From positions 372,001 to 436,000 of the forward strand of contig NZ_QCXX01000002.1 in NCBI RefSeq assembly GCF_003071065.1: a stretch of 64,000 nt of DNA, read 5' to 3'. The first letter of the stretch is position 1; every line of letters begins with the position of its first letter. Source of the stretch: Sphingobacterium athyrii (GTDB lineage Bacteria; Bacteroidota; Bacteroidia; Sphingobacteriales; Sphingobacteriaceae). Shown piece after piece: positions 26,170-36,033 of the stretch. The notes under the pieces are model-generated. The model was not told where the DNA came from and did not search any database. It worked only from the letters and a program-made list of their open reading frames with translations. The position numbers and the translations under genes are program-made.

Positions 26170-28767
26170 TTAGAAGTCAAATCTGACCCGTGCACGGATC
26201 CCCCAGGCTGGAGCATCCACATGGTCAAGATAATTCAGACGTTTGACGTAGTCCACACGCAAAATTTTAAAGATGTTGGACAAACCGATACTGGCCTCCA
26301 TATAAGGTTCAGAACCGAAGGTATATGAACTTTGGATATCTTGTGCATTGCGTTGCCATGCAAACACTTTAGAGCCATAATTTGGGTCGTCTGGATCATT
26401 TTCTTTACGAAGACCACCATATACACCTTTGAAACTAAATACCTCGCGTAGCTTGAGCTTTTTGATCAATGGGATCTTATTCAACAGGAATCCATTCATA
26501 TAATACTGCACATTGATGGAAGCGTTGTGATCACTGACAAATTCCAGAAAGTTCATCAAGTTATACGAGTTTAACTGATACGCATAGGTCTGGTTGGCCC
26601 GATGGATTGTCAGGAAAGGAAATGGTATCTCTTTTCCAGCGATGTAGTTGCCTTCTGCTGTAACGTCGGCAAAACCAAATTGACTTAGGTAAAAACGCTT
26701 GAATGCGCCCACGTTAAAACTATGGTAATTATATTCCCCTTTTGCCAGACCTTTAATTCCTGCTGTATAATTGAATGTGAATATGGGGTATTGATTGAAG
26801 ATCGGCGTACGATAGATTTTACCTTGGTAAAATTCTTCGTGCGGAGCGTATCTAAAGTTGACCGACAATTCTGTTGTATTTAATTCGTTGAACAATTTGT
26901 TTTGTCCATTTTCATCCCGCATTTGATAGGTTAGACTACCCGCGGGAGTTTGTTTGTTAATGTTAAATCCAGCACCAATAGTCAAATGGTTCAAGAATTC
27001 TTTTTTATATTCCAGTCCGTAGTTGGTTTCGTAGATATAACGGTCGTTATCACCACGTTTGAAAGATAACAAGAAGTTATCTTCCTGAACGAATTCGAGC
27101 TTTTGTCCCGGAATCTTCGTGTCTTTTTTATAAGAGGCCCTGATATAGTGCATAGGGAAGGAGTATACCGACTTGTTGTTAAAGGCATAAGTCCCACTGA
27201 AAAAGTACTTCCATTTCTGATCCTTGAATCCATAAGCCGCATAGCTCTCTGCATAGAAACGTTTGCTCAATGATTCGGTCGTACGGCCACCCACACGCAA
27301 GCGAAAGCCTTCAACAGGGTTGAAACTGTAGAATGTATTTACCGGACCAATTTCCACCGGACCGGCTTGTTTGTAACCCGAAAGAAGCAGGGCTGCGATA
27401 TCCATGAAGGTTCTGAAAGAAGGAATTTTCTGTAGCGTATCTATATTGTGGTAGATATTCAGTTCATTCTGTGCCAAAGCCAACGGACGTTGTGTTTCAA
27501 ATAAGGACTTTGTCGCTTTTTTATTCTCGACATTGTAAGCTATTACCGTTGATGGACCATCGTAAATGCTATCGGGTTGTTGCACACCGACTTTATAGTT
27601 GTTGTAATCGACCGTTCGGCTTCCGCGGATACCCATTCCTTTTTCAGTTAATGAAAAATCAATTCCCAATGTACTTGTCTTCAGGTAGAATCTGCTCTTA
27701 TTGTCTTTTTCGAATTTGAGCTGAACCTGAAGGTCGCGTACAAAATTTAGGTTGATATCATCCGCAACAGTCATATTCGCTCCTTGAACGGCATAATTGC
27801 CATCCAGCGTAACATATAGTTGCCCTTTAAACAACATATCTGCTTTATTGCGGGGAACGAAGCTCAATTCGACCAGCCAAGGCTGAGAAGTTTTGATGGT
27901 ATCGGTAATGAAAAACTTATAAAACGTCGGTGCAGAGTTCGCAATCGGACTCAAAAACTGGTTGGTTACCAATGAAATGTTGTTGTCATAGATATCAACT
28001 TGTTCGTAGAGTTTATTAAAATAGGCCGCCAGACCATCATTATCTATAAATTTAGGGTCAAACTGCGCGCGTTGATCCCCCAAAATATATTGTTTGGTTT
28101 TGCTCGGATCTTTACGGTAGTACACTTTGGATATTTTCTCTTCGATAAAAGCCGGCAAAACATATTTATTGGCGGTTTTAGCCGAGTCATCGGTTTCGAA
28201 AAGAAATTGATAGTTCTTAAAGATCTTTTTGTTGACGAATTTTTCTGAAAGATTGCTCAATCCCAAAGACATTTTCTCGTATTGATCAAATTCAGCATAT
28301 TGTTGTCCCGACAAACGGTTTTTATCTTTATTTTCAATCACCTTACGTATCAGGGCAACGGCAGGATTGTCTTTGTTGCTGTATTTTTTCTTTTTGGCTT
28401 TGACAACAACTTCCTCCAGCATATTGTCCTGTGCATCCATCAGGATTTCCTTGGTCTGTACAGCATCGTTGGTAACGAAAGCATCTTTATTGTCATAGCC
28501 AACATAGCTTGCTCTGATTTTGACATAAGATGTCGGGAAAACCAGCTTAAATTCACCATTTGCATTGGTCGATGTTGAGGTTCCTGCAGCAGCAGGCGCG
28601 CCAACGACCGCAACAGTGGCGTAAGCAATGGGGGCCTTTGTCTTTGCATCTTTGACCGTACCCGTCACCGTTTTGGTCTGCGCGAATGCAAGAGATGCTG
28701 ATAGCAAAAATGTTATCGAGAAAAAGAGTTTGTTTATGAAGGTCTGTGCGTTTATTTTAGCTTCCAT
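26170..28767 (-). CDS. DUF5686 outer-membrane protein with carboxypeptidase-regulatory-like domain
   Basis: An 865-residue exported protein. A signal peptide ends at SLAFAQ (about 30). A CarboxypepD_reg-like beta-sandwich at about 31-115 holds TVTGTVKDAKTKAPIAYATV and GEFKLVFP, the module also found at the front of SusC receptors. The rest (about 120-865) matches the DUF5686 family: repeated amphipathic beta strands with aromatic residues and a C-terminal strand ending in WGIRARVRFDF, as in outer-membrane barrels. It lacks a TonB plug. The function of the family is unknown. The start is ATG 28767 (MEAKINAQTF); a TTG 27 nt upstream is in frame but less likely. It has its own terminator. Confidence 0.85.
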   Translation of the reverse strand: MEAKINAQTFINKLFFSITFLLSASLAFAQTKTVTGTVKDAKTKAPIAYATVAVVGAPAAAGTSTSTNANGEFKLVFPTSYVKIRASYVGYDNKDAFVTNDAVQTKEILMDAQDNMLEEVVVKAKKKKYSNKDNPAVALIRKVIENKDKNRLSGQQYAEFDQYEKMSLGLSNLSEKFVNKKIFKNYQFLFETDDSAKTANKYVLPAFIEEKISKVYYRKDPSKTKQYILGDQRAQFDPKFIDNDGLAAYFNKLYEQVDIYDNNISLVTNQFLSPIANSAPTFYKFFITDTIKTSQPWLVELSFVPRNKADMLFKGQLYVTLDGNYAVQGANMTVADDINLNFVRDLQVQLKFEKDNKSRFYLKTSTLGIDFSLTEKGMGIRGSRTVDYNNYKVGVQQPDSIYDGPSTVIAYNVENKKATKSLFETQRPLALAQNELNIYHNIDTLQKIPSFRTFMDIAALLLSGYKQAGPVEIGPVNTFYSFNPVEGFRLRVGGRTTESLSKRFYAESYAAYGFKDQKWKYFFSGTYAFNNKSVYSFPMHYIRASYKKDTKIPGQKLEFVQEDNFLLSFKRGDNDRYIYETNYGLEYKKEFLNHLTIGAGFNINKQTPAGSLTYQMRDENGQNKLFNELNTTELSVNFRYAPHEEFYQGKIYRTPIFNQYPIFTFNYTAGIKGLAKGEYNYHSFNVGAFKRFYLSQFGFADVTAEGNYIAGKEIPFPFLTIHRANQTYAYQLNSYNLMNFLEFVSDHNASINVQYYMNGFLLNKIPLIKKLKLREVFSFKGVYGGLRKENDPDDPNYGSKVFAWQRNAQDIQSSYTFGSEPYMEASIGLSNIFKILRVDYVKRLNYLDHVDAPAWGIRARVRFDF

Positions 28768-28964
28768 TATATTGCTATAATCTTGAAAATTCAAAATTGT
28801 TTTCTTGTTTTTACTTTATTTCTGACTTTATAAGTATTAAAATCAAAAAATCAGTGAACAAAGGAAACAAAAAATTAAGAATAATTAAAATCTTATTGTA
28901 ATGTAATAAAAGAAACGTAGTTCCGTCTTTTAAGGTTTAAATAGTTGTTTTTTAGCGGTTTGTC

Positions 28965-28994
28965 TTAAATTATTGATTTAGATCAATAATTTAA
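28965..28994. repeat. AT-rich palindrome, 13-bp arms
   Basis: TTAAATTATTGAT and its exact complement, separated by 4 nt. It lies in the approximately 300-bp AT-rich gap between two minus-strand genes, downstream of the pseudouridine synthase gene. No T tract follows on either strand, so an operator or weak 3' end are both possible. Nothing else is seen in this gap. Confidence 0.6.
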
Positions 28995-29068
28995 CCTCCA
29001 CATTTTGACTTCACGATGATTTTCCAGCCCACTATTTATTGACTTTTGTAACGATATAGTCAGTGCTG

Positions 29069-30757
29069 CTAAAAATCCGACGGGATTTGAAAAGAGATTT
29101 CCTGTCTGGAGCCCGGGTGAATAAATTTAATAAAAGCAGCATGCAGGTGTAACCTATTTGCTTTTCTGCCATATAGATCATCACCCAAGATCGGGGTATT
29201 CAGCCCTTCTGGGTGTACAGCGTGCATACGGAGTTGATGTGTCCGGCCTGTTAAAGGATAGAAGCGAACGCGTGTTTTACCATTTTCGACAGCAATTCTT
29301 TCCCATTTGGTCTGTGCCGGCTTTCCGTAGGTATAACAGACCATTTGTCGGGGTCTGTCATCCAAATCTACACGAAGAGGCAGATCAATCAGTCCACATT
29401 CCTGTTCAATAACACCATCGAGTAAAGCAATGTATTCCTTGGTTATGGTATGTTGTATAAATTGGTCCTGGATGAATTGATGCGCCATCTTGTTTTTGGC
29501 TACCACCAAAAGCCCCGAAGTGGACATGTCCAGCCGGTGGATAATAATCGGGCCGGCATTTGGATAGCGTTTGAGAACACGAGTATAGACGGAATCTTTC
29601 ACATATATACCGGGAACGGATAAAAACTCTGCGGGTTTGTTGAAGACAATAATATCTTCATCCTCATAGATCTGCGGGAGTTCCGTTTGCAAGGTGGTTT
29701 CCTGTTGCATGGGATTCGGGTCGACCCTAAGTCCCTGAAGCATGTAACCCAGAATAGGTTCACATTTTTTACGGCAGGCCGGATAGTAATTTTTATGTCT
29801 ACGGATTTCGGAAGCAGGGGAACAGCCCCACCAAAATTCGGCCAGTGCTATAGGGGTAAGATTGTGGCTGTAGGCATATTGTAATAATTTGGGCGCAGCA
29901 CATTCTCCGGAGCCTGCAGGAGGTGTACTTTGGTCAAAATCCTGAAAAATGGCAATCACATTCTTTTGCTGCCCTTCAGCATTTAAAAAATTATATTGTT
30001 CAAAAAGTTGTCTTTGCAGATTGCCCGATCGGGTCTTGCGCTCCTCTTTCATTGCCAAAATATCGGAAAGCAATCGTTGGAGCTTAAGGTTTTCCGGTTC
30101 CAGGGCCAGATGCATGTCATATTGATAGCGCTGAAGTTCTTGTTTATCCTTTAAGCTTTGGCTGCGCATATCTTCCATCAGCGTTTCATACGCTTCGTCT
30201 GACAGGATAGGGCGCAATCTGGTTCGGGTTTCCTTACGTTCTTTTTTCTGATTTCTGAGTTTTGTTTTGAGCAGGTCAAGGGCTGTGTCCCATTGATCTT
30301 TTAGTCTATTGAGATTGCTTTTTGTTTGCGCCAGTTCCGCGCTGTTTTCAAGAAGTTCAATTTTTCTGTTGAGCGCATTTAAGTGTACTTCTTCATTCAA
30401 AAAGAAGCCATCCTTTTCCAGCATGTCAAATATAGGGGGCACAAAGTAGCTGTGTTTGTTGCTGCCAGCAAGCTTGCCTGATACAGCTGCAAGATATCCG
30501 AGGCGATGCTGCTGATCGCGGACAACCAATATACCAAACATCTTGCCTATGGCATGACCGTCATTATTTTTTTCAAGACCAAAGTTATGTGTCCACTCGT
30601 TTTGTATCTCAAGGTAGGCCTGGAGTTCCTGCGCAGCAATAATGGCTAGCGGATGCGGTTCATAGCAAAACGGAAAAGTGAATCGCGACGGGAGTTCGAT
30701 GCCCGAAATATCCTCCTTGAATGCATGAAAATAAGCGTTGTTGTCTAAAGTACCCAC
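29069..30757 (-). CDS. RluA family RNA pseudouridine synthase, long form
   Basis: A 562-residue enzyme. The C-terminal ~210 residues are the RluA catalytic domain: the catalytic Asp lies in IIHRLDMSTSGLLVVA near 408, preceded by VFNKPAEFLSVPG and followed by TGRTHQLRMH. The N-terminal ~350 residues are an extension with a charged coiled coil (about 130-270) and a Cys/Trp segment, FWWGCSPASEIR with YYPACRKKCEPIL, seen in a Bacteroidota-specific long RluA group. It modifies uridines in rRNA or tRNA; the site is unknown. The start is a GTG at 30757 with AGAGGAAG just upstream. No ATG lies in a sensible place. Confidence 0.88.
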   Translation of the reverse strand: MGTLDNNAYFHAFKEDISGIELPSRFTFPFCYEPHPLAIIAAQELQAYLEIQNEWTHNFGLEKNNDGHAIGKMFGILVVRDQQHRLGYLAAVSGKLAGSNKHSYFVPPIFDMLEKDGFFLNEEVHLNALNRKIELLENSAELAQTKSNLNRLKDQWDTALDLLKTKLRNQKKERKETRTRLRPILSDEAYETLMEDMRSQSLKDKQELQRYQYDMHLALEPENLKLQRLLSDILAMKEERKTRSGNLQRQLFEQYNFLNAEGQQKNVIAIFQDFDQSTPPAGSGECAAPKLLQYAYSHNLTPIALAEFWWGCSPASEIRRHKNYYPACRKKCEPILGYMLQGLRVDPNPMQQETTLQTELPQIYEDEDIIVFNKPAEFLSVPGIYVKDSVYTRVLKRYPNAGPIIIHRLDMSTSGLLVVAKNKMAHQFIQDQFIQHTITKEYIALLDGVIEQECGLIDLPLRVDLDDRPRQMVCYTYGKPAQTKWERIAVENGKTRVRFYPLTGRTHQLRMHAVHPEGLNTPILGDDLYGRKANRLHLHAAFIKFIHPGSRQEISFQIPSDF

Positions 30758-30903
30758 AGTCTTCCTCTAATAATATTTTGCTCGCAAAAATACGGTTATT
30801 ATGCGATTGAAATGACATTTTAACGCCGTTTTTTTTGTTTTCCCTGCTTTTTTTGGGTAAATTTAACTAAGCGAAGGAGCTATAGTTAACAAATAAACAC
30901 AAT

Positions 30904-31377
30904 ATGAAAACTTCAATTGGAATTAAAGATGCAGACTTAAAAAAAGTTGCGAAATTGCTCAATGTCTTATTGGCCGATGAACATATTATCTACATGAAAA
31001 CACGCAATGCGCATTGGAATGTCGAAGGAGCTGATTTTCATGCTGCTCATTTATTTTTGGAATCCCAATACGATGAGCTGGCCGAAGTGATTGATGAAGT
31101 TGCGGAGCGTGTTCGTACCTTGGGCCATTATGCAGTGGGCTCCTTTGATAAATATCTAAAATTAACACGTTTGACAGAGTCTACTTCCGAAAAGACCGAT
31201 AGCCAGTCTTATTATAAGGAGCTGTTAACGGATCATGAGTCTATTGCGATGTCCATTCGTGCAGATATTGCTGTAGTCGAAGGAACGGCAGACAATGGTA
31301 CGGAGGACTTTTTGGTTGGGCTATTGGAAAAACATGAAAAAATGGCCTGGATGCTGCGCGCGCATTTCATTATGTAG
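30904..31377 (+). CDS. dps: Dps family DNA-binding ferritin-like protein
   Basis: A 157-residue protein expected to form a dodecamer that oxidises and stores iron with hydrogen peroxide and protects DNA in starvation. The four-helix bundle carries the ferroxidase ligands at the dimer interface: His in NAHWNVEGADFHAAH (about 38-50) and Asp/Glu in DELAEVIDEVAERVRTLG (about 61-78). The short Lys-containing N-terminus may bind DNA. The length is typical. It is monocistronic with a strong terminator. OxyR, encoded about 18 kb away, is a known regulator of dps in other bacteria; no OxyR site was identified here. Confidence 0.95.
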   Translation: MKTSIGIKDADLKKVAKLLNVLLADEHIIYMKTRNAHWNVEGADFHAAHLFLESQYDELAEVIDEVAERVRTLGHYAVGSFDKYLKLTRLTESTSEKTDSQSYYKELLTDHESIAMSIRADIAVVEGTADNGTEDFLVGLLEKHEKMAWMLRAHFIM

Positions 31378-31406
31378 CATGTAGCAATTCATCTACGGTT
31401 ATTGAA

Positions 31407-31446
31407 AAAAATCCCGCTCATCCTGATGGGTCGGGATTTTTTTTTT
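31407..31446 (+). terminator. dps terminator
   Basis: A 10-bp outer stem (aaaaatcccg / cgggattttt), an inner CATC/GATG pairing, and a T tract reaching 31446. Confidence 0.9.
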
Positions 31447-31525
31447 CGTTTTGTTGTCGGCGCGGGATAATTTTTCTATCTTAAAGAGGAATTAAGCCTT
31501 CAGAAACATTTAATATAATACAGCT

Positions 31526-33985
31526 ATGCTTGAAGACGACAACCTAAATCAAACCACACTAAACGAGGAAGAAAATGATGGTACTTTGGAGAGTATGCAT
31601 CATGTGAATAATCCGGTATTGGATCTGCCCAAAATTGAAAAGAAATACCTCGAAAATGTTGTATCCCACAACCAAAACGATAAATCATACTATTTTTCCG
31701 ATGGTAAGGCAACAGTTGAGATTAAGATCGTAACTGATGAGATTGTCCGTGTTCGATTGGCACCACAAGGAACGTTTTTGGAAGACTTTTCCTATGCGCT
31801 GGCAAAGAAAGATCATCGCGTCAGCATCCATCAGTGTAAAGAGGAAGAAGATCATTATAGTGTGCATACGAACACGATTTCCTGTCGGATCAATAAAGAA
31901 GATTTTTTGATTTCTTTCTCGGATCGGGCCGGCAAATTGTTTAATGCGGATCAGGCACCTATGCATTGGGAGGAAAATCCGGATTTTGGCGGATATTATG
32001 TCTATAGTACAAAGATAGCTTTTGAAAACGAAGCGTTTTATGGGCTAGGCGACAAGGCGACCAAGCTTAACCTCCGCGGTAAGCGATTAAAAAACTGGAA
32101 TTCGGATACCTATGCATTTGCTTACGATCAGGATCCTTTGTACAAAACGATCCCCTTTTACATCGGTTTGAAAGATGGGGAAGCCTATGGTATTTTCTTT
32201 GATAATACCTTTAAAACCTATTTTGACTTTGCCGCTGAAGATCAGGGTAAGACTAGTTTCTGGTCTGAGGGGGGGGAATTGCAATATTATTATATTCATG
32301 GCCCCCATATTATTGATGTAATCCGGAGGTACCATACCTTGACCGGCACACATTATTTACCACCATTATGGGCTATTGGGTACCATCAATGCCGATGGAG
32401 CTATTACCCCGAAGCGAATGTACGCAAGGTGGCCGAAGAATTCCGTAAAAGACAGATTCCATGTGATGCCATTTACCTGGACATCGACTATATGGACGGA
32501 TACCGCTGTTTTACCTGGAATAAGCAATACTTTCCAAATCCGAAGAAAATGATTGCCGATCTTGCCAATGAGGGCTTTAAGACAGTGGTTATGATTGACC
32601 CGGGAATTAAGGTTGACGAAAACTACTGGGTATTTAGAGAAGGAAAGGAGAATAGATATTTCTGTCGACGGGGCGATGATTATTTTATGGAAGGATTTGT
32701 TTGGCCCGGGCGCTGTCAATTTCCTGACTTTACGAACCCTGAAGTTAGGCAGTGGTGGGGAACTTTATACCAGGGACTGGTGGAGGACGGAGTTGCGGGC
32801 TTTTGGAATGATATGAATGAACCTGCAGTTTTTGGTCGTGGGACATTTCCGGATGATGTCAGGCATCAATATGACGGCCATCGCGGCTCGCACCGAAAAG
32901 CACATAATGTATACGGCATGCAGATGGTGCGGGCTACCTATGACGGATTAAAGAAATTGTATAAGAATAAAAGGCCATTTACCATTACACGAGCGGCTTA
33001 TGCCGGCACACAACGTTATTCATCGGTATGGACGGGAGATAACTTGGCTAGCTGGGAACATCTCAAATTAGGGACTTTACAGTTGCAGCGCTTGTCCACC
33101 TCAGGAATGTCTTTCTGTGGAACCGACATTGGCGGATTTACAGGGGAACCGGATGGTGAACTCTTTACGCGATGGATGCAGTTTGGCGTTTTTTCACCAT
33201 TTATGCGTGTACATTCCGCCGGGGATACCCGTGACCGCGAGCCTTGGAGCTTTGGTGAAGATTGGGAAAAAATAAATAAAAAGTTTATTGAGCTGCGCTA
33301 TCAGCTTTTGCCATATATCTACACTTGTTTTTGGGAACAAACGAAATACGGCTATCCGATCTTACGTCCTATCTCGATGGTTGAGCAGCATATTCCGACC
33401 AATTGGCAGCGGGAAGAGGAGTTCTGTTTTGGCGATAAAATATTAGTGTCGCCGGTGTTGCAACCCGGCCAGAAAAGCAAGATTGTCTACCTTCCCGCAG
33501 GAGATTGGTTCTATTATTTCAATAATGCGGTATACGTGGGCGGCAAAGAACATACCATTGCAACACCTTTGGATGAAATGCCACTATTTATTCGCGGTGG
33601 ATCCGTTATTCCGGAATATCCCGTCATGCAATATACCGGAGAAAAGAAAGTGGAGGAACTGCAATTGAATATCTATTTTTCGGAGGGCGTGCATCGTTCT
33701 TACGTGTATTCCGACCATGGTGATACCTTCGCGTATGAGCAGGATATTTATCTGGAGAAATGCTTTACAGTGTCCGGATTAAAAGATTCCCTGTCAATCA
33801 AACAGACCCGTGACGGATTATTTACGGAACGGTACGAAGAATATAAATTGCAATTGATCGGGTTGCCGTTTAGGGTAAAAAAAGTAAAAACAGATGGAAT
33901 AGACACAAAAATACAACAAGATGAACAGGGGCGATATTGGATTAATGTCGCACGTGAATTTGACAACATATTGATCGAGGGTTAA
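31526..33985 (+). CDS. glycoside hydrolase family 31, alpha-glucosidase-like
   Basis: An 819-residue enzyme that would release glucose from the non-reducing ends of alpha-glucans. It has no signal peptide, so it is probably cytosolic. The N-terminal beta-sandwich covers about 50-260 and the catalytic (beta/alpha)8 barrel about 280-640. The latter holds YLDIDYMDGYRCFTW, the nucleophile Asp in GFWNDMNEPAVF near 430, and the acid/base Asp in WTGDNLASWEHL near 510. C-terminal beta domains follow. It is the first gene of a block with glgB 2 nt downstream, then glgA and glgC. The operon suggests a role in trimming or recycling glycogen or maltodextrins. Confidence 0.93.
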   Translation: MLEDDNLNQTTLNEEENDGTLESMHHVNNPVLDLPKIEKKYLENVVSHNQNDKSYYFSDGKATVEIKIVTDEIVRVRLAPQGTFLEDFSYALAKKDHRVSIHQCKEEEDHYSVHTNTISCRINKEDFLISFSDRAGKLFNADQAPMHWEENPDFGGYYVYSTKIAFENEAFYGLGDKATKLNLRGKRLKNWNSDTYAFAYDQDPLYKTIPFYIGLKDGEAYGIFFDNTFKTYFDFAAEDQGKTSFWSEGGELQYYYIHGPHIIDVIRRYHTLTGTHYLPPLWAIGYHQCRWSYYPEANVRKVAEEFRKRQIPCDAIYLDIDYMDGYRCFTWNKQYFPNPKKMIADLANEGFKTVVMIDPGIKVDENYWVFREGKENRYFCRRGDDYFMEGFVWPGRCQFPDFTNPEVRQWWGTLYQGLVEDGVAGFWNDMNEPAVFGRGTFPDDVRHQYDGHRGSHRKAHNVYGMQMVRATYDGLKKLYKNKRPFTITRAAYAGTQRYSSVWTGDNLASWEHLKLGTLQLQRLSTSGMSFCGTDIGGFTGEPDGELFTRWMQFGVFSPFMRVHSAGDTRDREPWSFGEDWEKINKKFIELRYQLLPYIYTCFWEQTKYGYPILRPISMVEQHIPTNWQREEEFCFGDKILVSPVLQPGQKSKIVYLPAGDWFYYFNNAVYVGGKEHTIATPLDEMPLFIRGGSVIPEYPVMQYTGEKKVEELQLNIYFSEGVHRSYVYSDHGDTFAYEQDIYLEKCFTVSGLKDSLSIKQTRDGLFTERYEEYKLQLIGLPFRVKKVKTDGIDTKIQQDEQGRYWINVAREFDNILIEG

Positions 33986-33987
33986 AC

Positions 33988-35946
33988 ATGGCCAATCAAG
34001 TAATACCGCATAGTCTTTTTTCGGAATTTGATGTCGCACTGTTCCAGGCGGGCAGGCATTTCAAACTGTATGAAAAATTTGGTTCGCATGAACTGGAAGT
34101 AGAGGGTGAAAGAGGCGTTTATTTTGCGGTTTGGGCCCCAAATGCAAAATCCGTTTCCGTAACGGGAAACTTCAATTTTTGGGACAAGGGGAGTCATCCC
34201 TTAAATGTCCGTTGGGATACCAGTGGCATCTGGGAAGGATTTATTCCCGGAATAGCCAATGGTGAAACCTATAAATATTGTATTCAGACTTCATCGGGAG
34301 AGGAACTGGAAAAAGGTGATCCATTCGCATTCAGATGGGAGGTGGCCCCTAAGACGGCTTCCATTGTCCATTCGACCTGGTATGAATGGAATGATGGCAA
34401 CTGGATGAAGGAGCGTATCGTAAAGAATAGACTGGATCAACCTTGGTCGGTCTATGAGCTGCATTTAGGGTCATGGGTAAGGGATCCGGAGAGCCCGGAA
34501 ACGCTGTTAAATTACCGTGAGATCGCTGTGCAGCTGGTGGCTTATGTTAAGGAAATGAATTTTACACATGTGGAATTTATGCCGCTGATGGAGCATCCCT
34601 ATTATCCTTCCTGGGGTTATCAGATTACAGGTTATTTTGCAGCAAGTTCGCGGTATGGCTCCGCCCAGGATCTGATGTTCTTGATTGATGAATTACATGC
34701 TGCGGGTATTGGCGTGCTACTGGATTGGGTGCCTTCACATTTTCCGGGGGATGCCCACGGACTCTTTCGTTTTGATGGTACGAGTCTCTATGAGCATGAA
34801 GACCCGCGGAAAGGTTTTCATCCAGACTGGCAGTCCTATATTTTTAATTATGGACGCAATGAAGTGCGCTCATTTCTGATCAGCAATGCTTTCTATTGGT
34901 TGGATCGCTTTCATATCGATGGGCTTCGTGTAGATGCTGTGGCCTCGATGTTATACCTGGACTATAGCCGAAATGCGGGTGAATGGATTCCGAATGAGTT
35001 TGGTGGTAATGAAAACCTTGAGGCTGTGCATTTCCTAAAAGAATTTAACGAGGCTGTTTATGCTCATTTTCCAGATGTACAGACGATCGCTGAAGAGTCC
35101 ACATCCTGGCCGGGGGTGAGTAAGCCAACTTATGCCGGTGGTTTGGGCTTTGGAATGAAATGGATGATGGGGTGGATGCATGATACACTGGATTATTTTA
35201 AGGAAGACCCGATCAATAGAAAATACCATCATGATCGCATCACTTTTGCGACAGTATATGCATTTCACGAGAATTTCATGCTCCCTTTGTCACATGATGA
35301 AGTCGTCTATGGAAAACAGCCTCTGATTTATAAAATGCCCGGTGATGAGTGGCAAAAATTTGCCAATTTGAGGGCTTTATACTTGTTTATGTATACTTTT
35401 TCAGGAACTAAACTGCTGTTTATGGGGGGCGAGTTCGGCCAAACGTCTGAATGGAACGTGAATCAATCGCTCGATTGGCATCTGTTGGAATTTATGCCGC
35501 ATCAGGGAATGAAAAAATTTGTGGCAGACTTAAATGCGACGTATCGGCAGCAGCCCAGTCTCTTTCAAAAAGCTTTTGATGCATCTGGATTTGAATGGAT
35601 AGATGCCGGCGACCGGGAAAATTCGGTTTTGGTCTATTGGCGTAAAGCTTTTGATTCTTGGGATGACACGGTGATCGTAATCAACCTGACGCCTGTTGTC
35701 CGTGAAGATTTTCGAATAGGTCTGCCTTATGCCGGTGAATGGGAAGTGGTATTAAGTTCGGACGATCTCCATTATTTCGGTTCAGGAATCTGTAGCCAAC
35801 ATGTTGCAAGTGAACAACTGCATTGGATGAATCGAGCGCAGTCTGCTCAGGTAGATCTTCCACCGCTTGGTGGCTATATCCTCAAACGTAAGCAGGATCG
35901 GAAAGAAACCACTCCAGTGAAGTCTGCGGAACGTGTCCCTGTCTAG
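33988..35946 (+). CDS. glgB: 1,4-alpha-glucan branching enzyme
   Basis: A 652-residue GH13 enzyme that makes the alpha-1,6 branches of glycogen. An N-terminal CBM48 domain (about 35-125, VYFAVWAPNAKSVSVTGNFN) is followed by the catalytic barrel. The catalytic residues are Asp316 (GLRVDAVASM), Glu369 (TIAEESTSWP) and Asp437 (PLSHDEVVYGK). A C-terminal beta domain ends near 625. The length matches the shorter GlgB type without the extra N1 domain. The start lies 2 nt after the GH31 stop, so translation is likely coupled. glgA follows 87 nt after the stop. Confidence 0.97.
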   Translation: MANQVIPHSLFSEFDVALFQAGRHFKLYEKFGSHELEVEGERGVYFAVWAPNAKSVSVTGNFNFWDKGSHPLNVRWDTSGIWEGFIPGIANGETYKYCIQTSSGEELEKGDPFAFRWEVAPKTASIVHSTWYEWNDGNWMKERIVKNRLDQPWSVYELHLGSWVRDPESPETLLNYREIAVQLVAYVKEMNFTHVEFMPLMEHPYYPSWGYQITGYFAASSRYGSAQDLMFLIDELHAAGIGVLLDWVPSHFPGDAHGLFRFDGTSLYEHEDPRKGFHPDWQSYIFNYGRNEVRSFLISNAFYWLDRFHIDGLRVDAVASMLYLDYSRNAGEWIPNEFGGNENLEAVHFLKEFNEAVYAHFPDVQTIAEESTSWPGVSKPTYAGGLGFGMKWMMGWMHDTLDYFKEDPINRKYHHDRITFATVYAFHENFMLPLSHDEVVYGKQPLIYKMPGDEWQKFANLRALYLFMYTFSGTKLLFMGGEFGQTSEWNVNQSLDWHLLEFMPHQGMKKFVADLNATYRQQPSLFQKAFDASGFEWIDAGDRENSVLVYWRKAFDSWDDTVIVINLTPVVREDFRIGLPYAGEWEVVLSSDDLHYFGSGICSQHVASEQLHWMNRAQSAQVDLPPLGGYILKRKQDRKETTPVKSAERVPV

Positions 35947-36033
35947 GGCGATGCATCCATGACCGGAGAAGTTGGTGAAGTAAATTTTAATAGGATAGGT
36001 TCCATCTGAGCGATGGAAAAAAAATATGTACAG

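Noticed and set aside
25978..26328. 116-codon + strand frame after the repeat arrays
   Set aside because: Starts in noncoding repeats, runs through the DUF5686 terminator hairpin and the 3' end of that gene, and has no domain.
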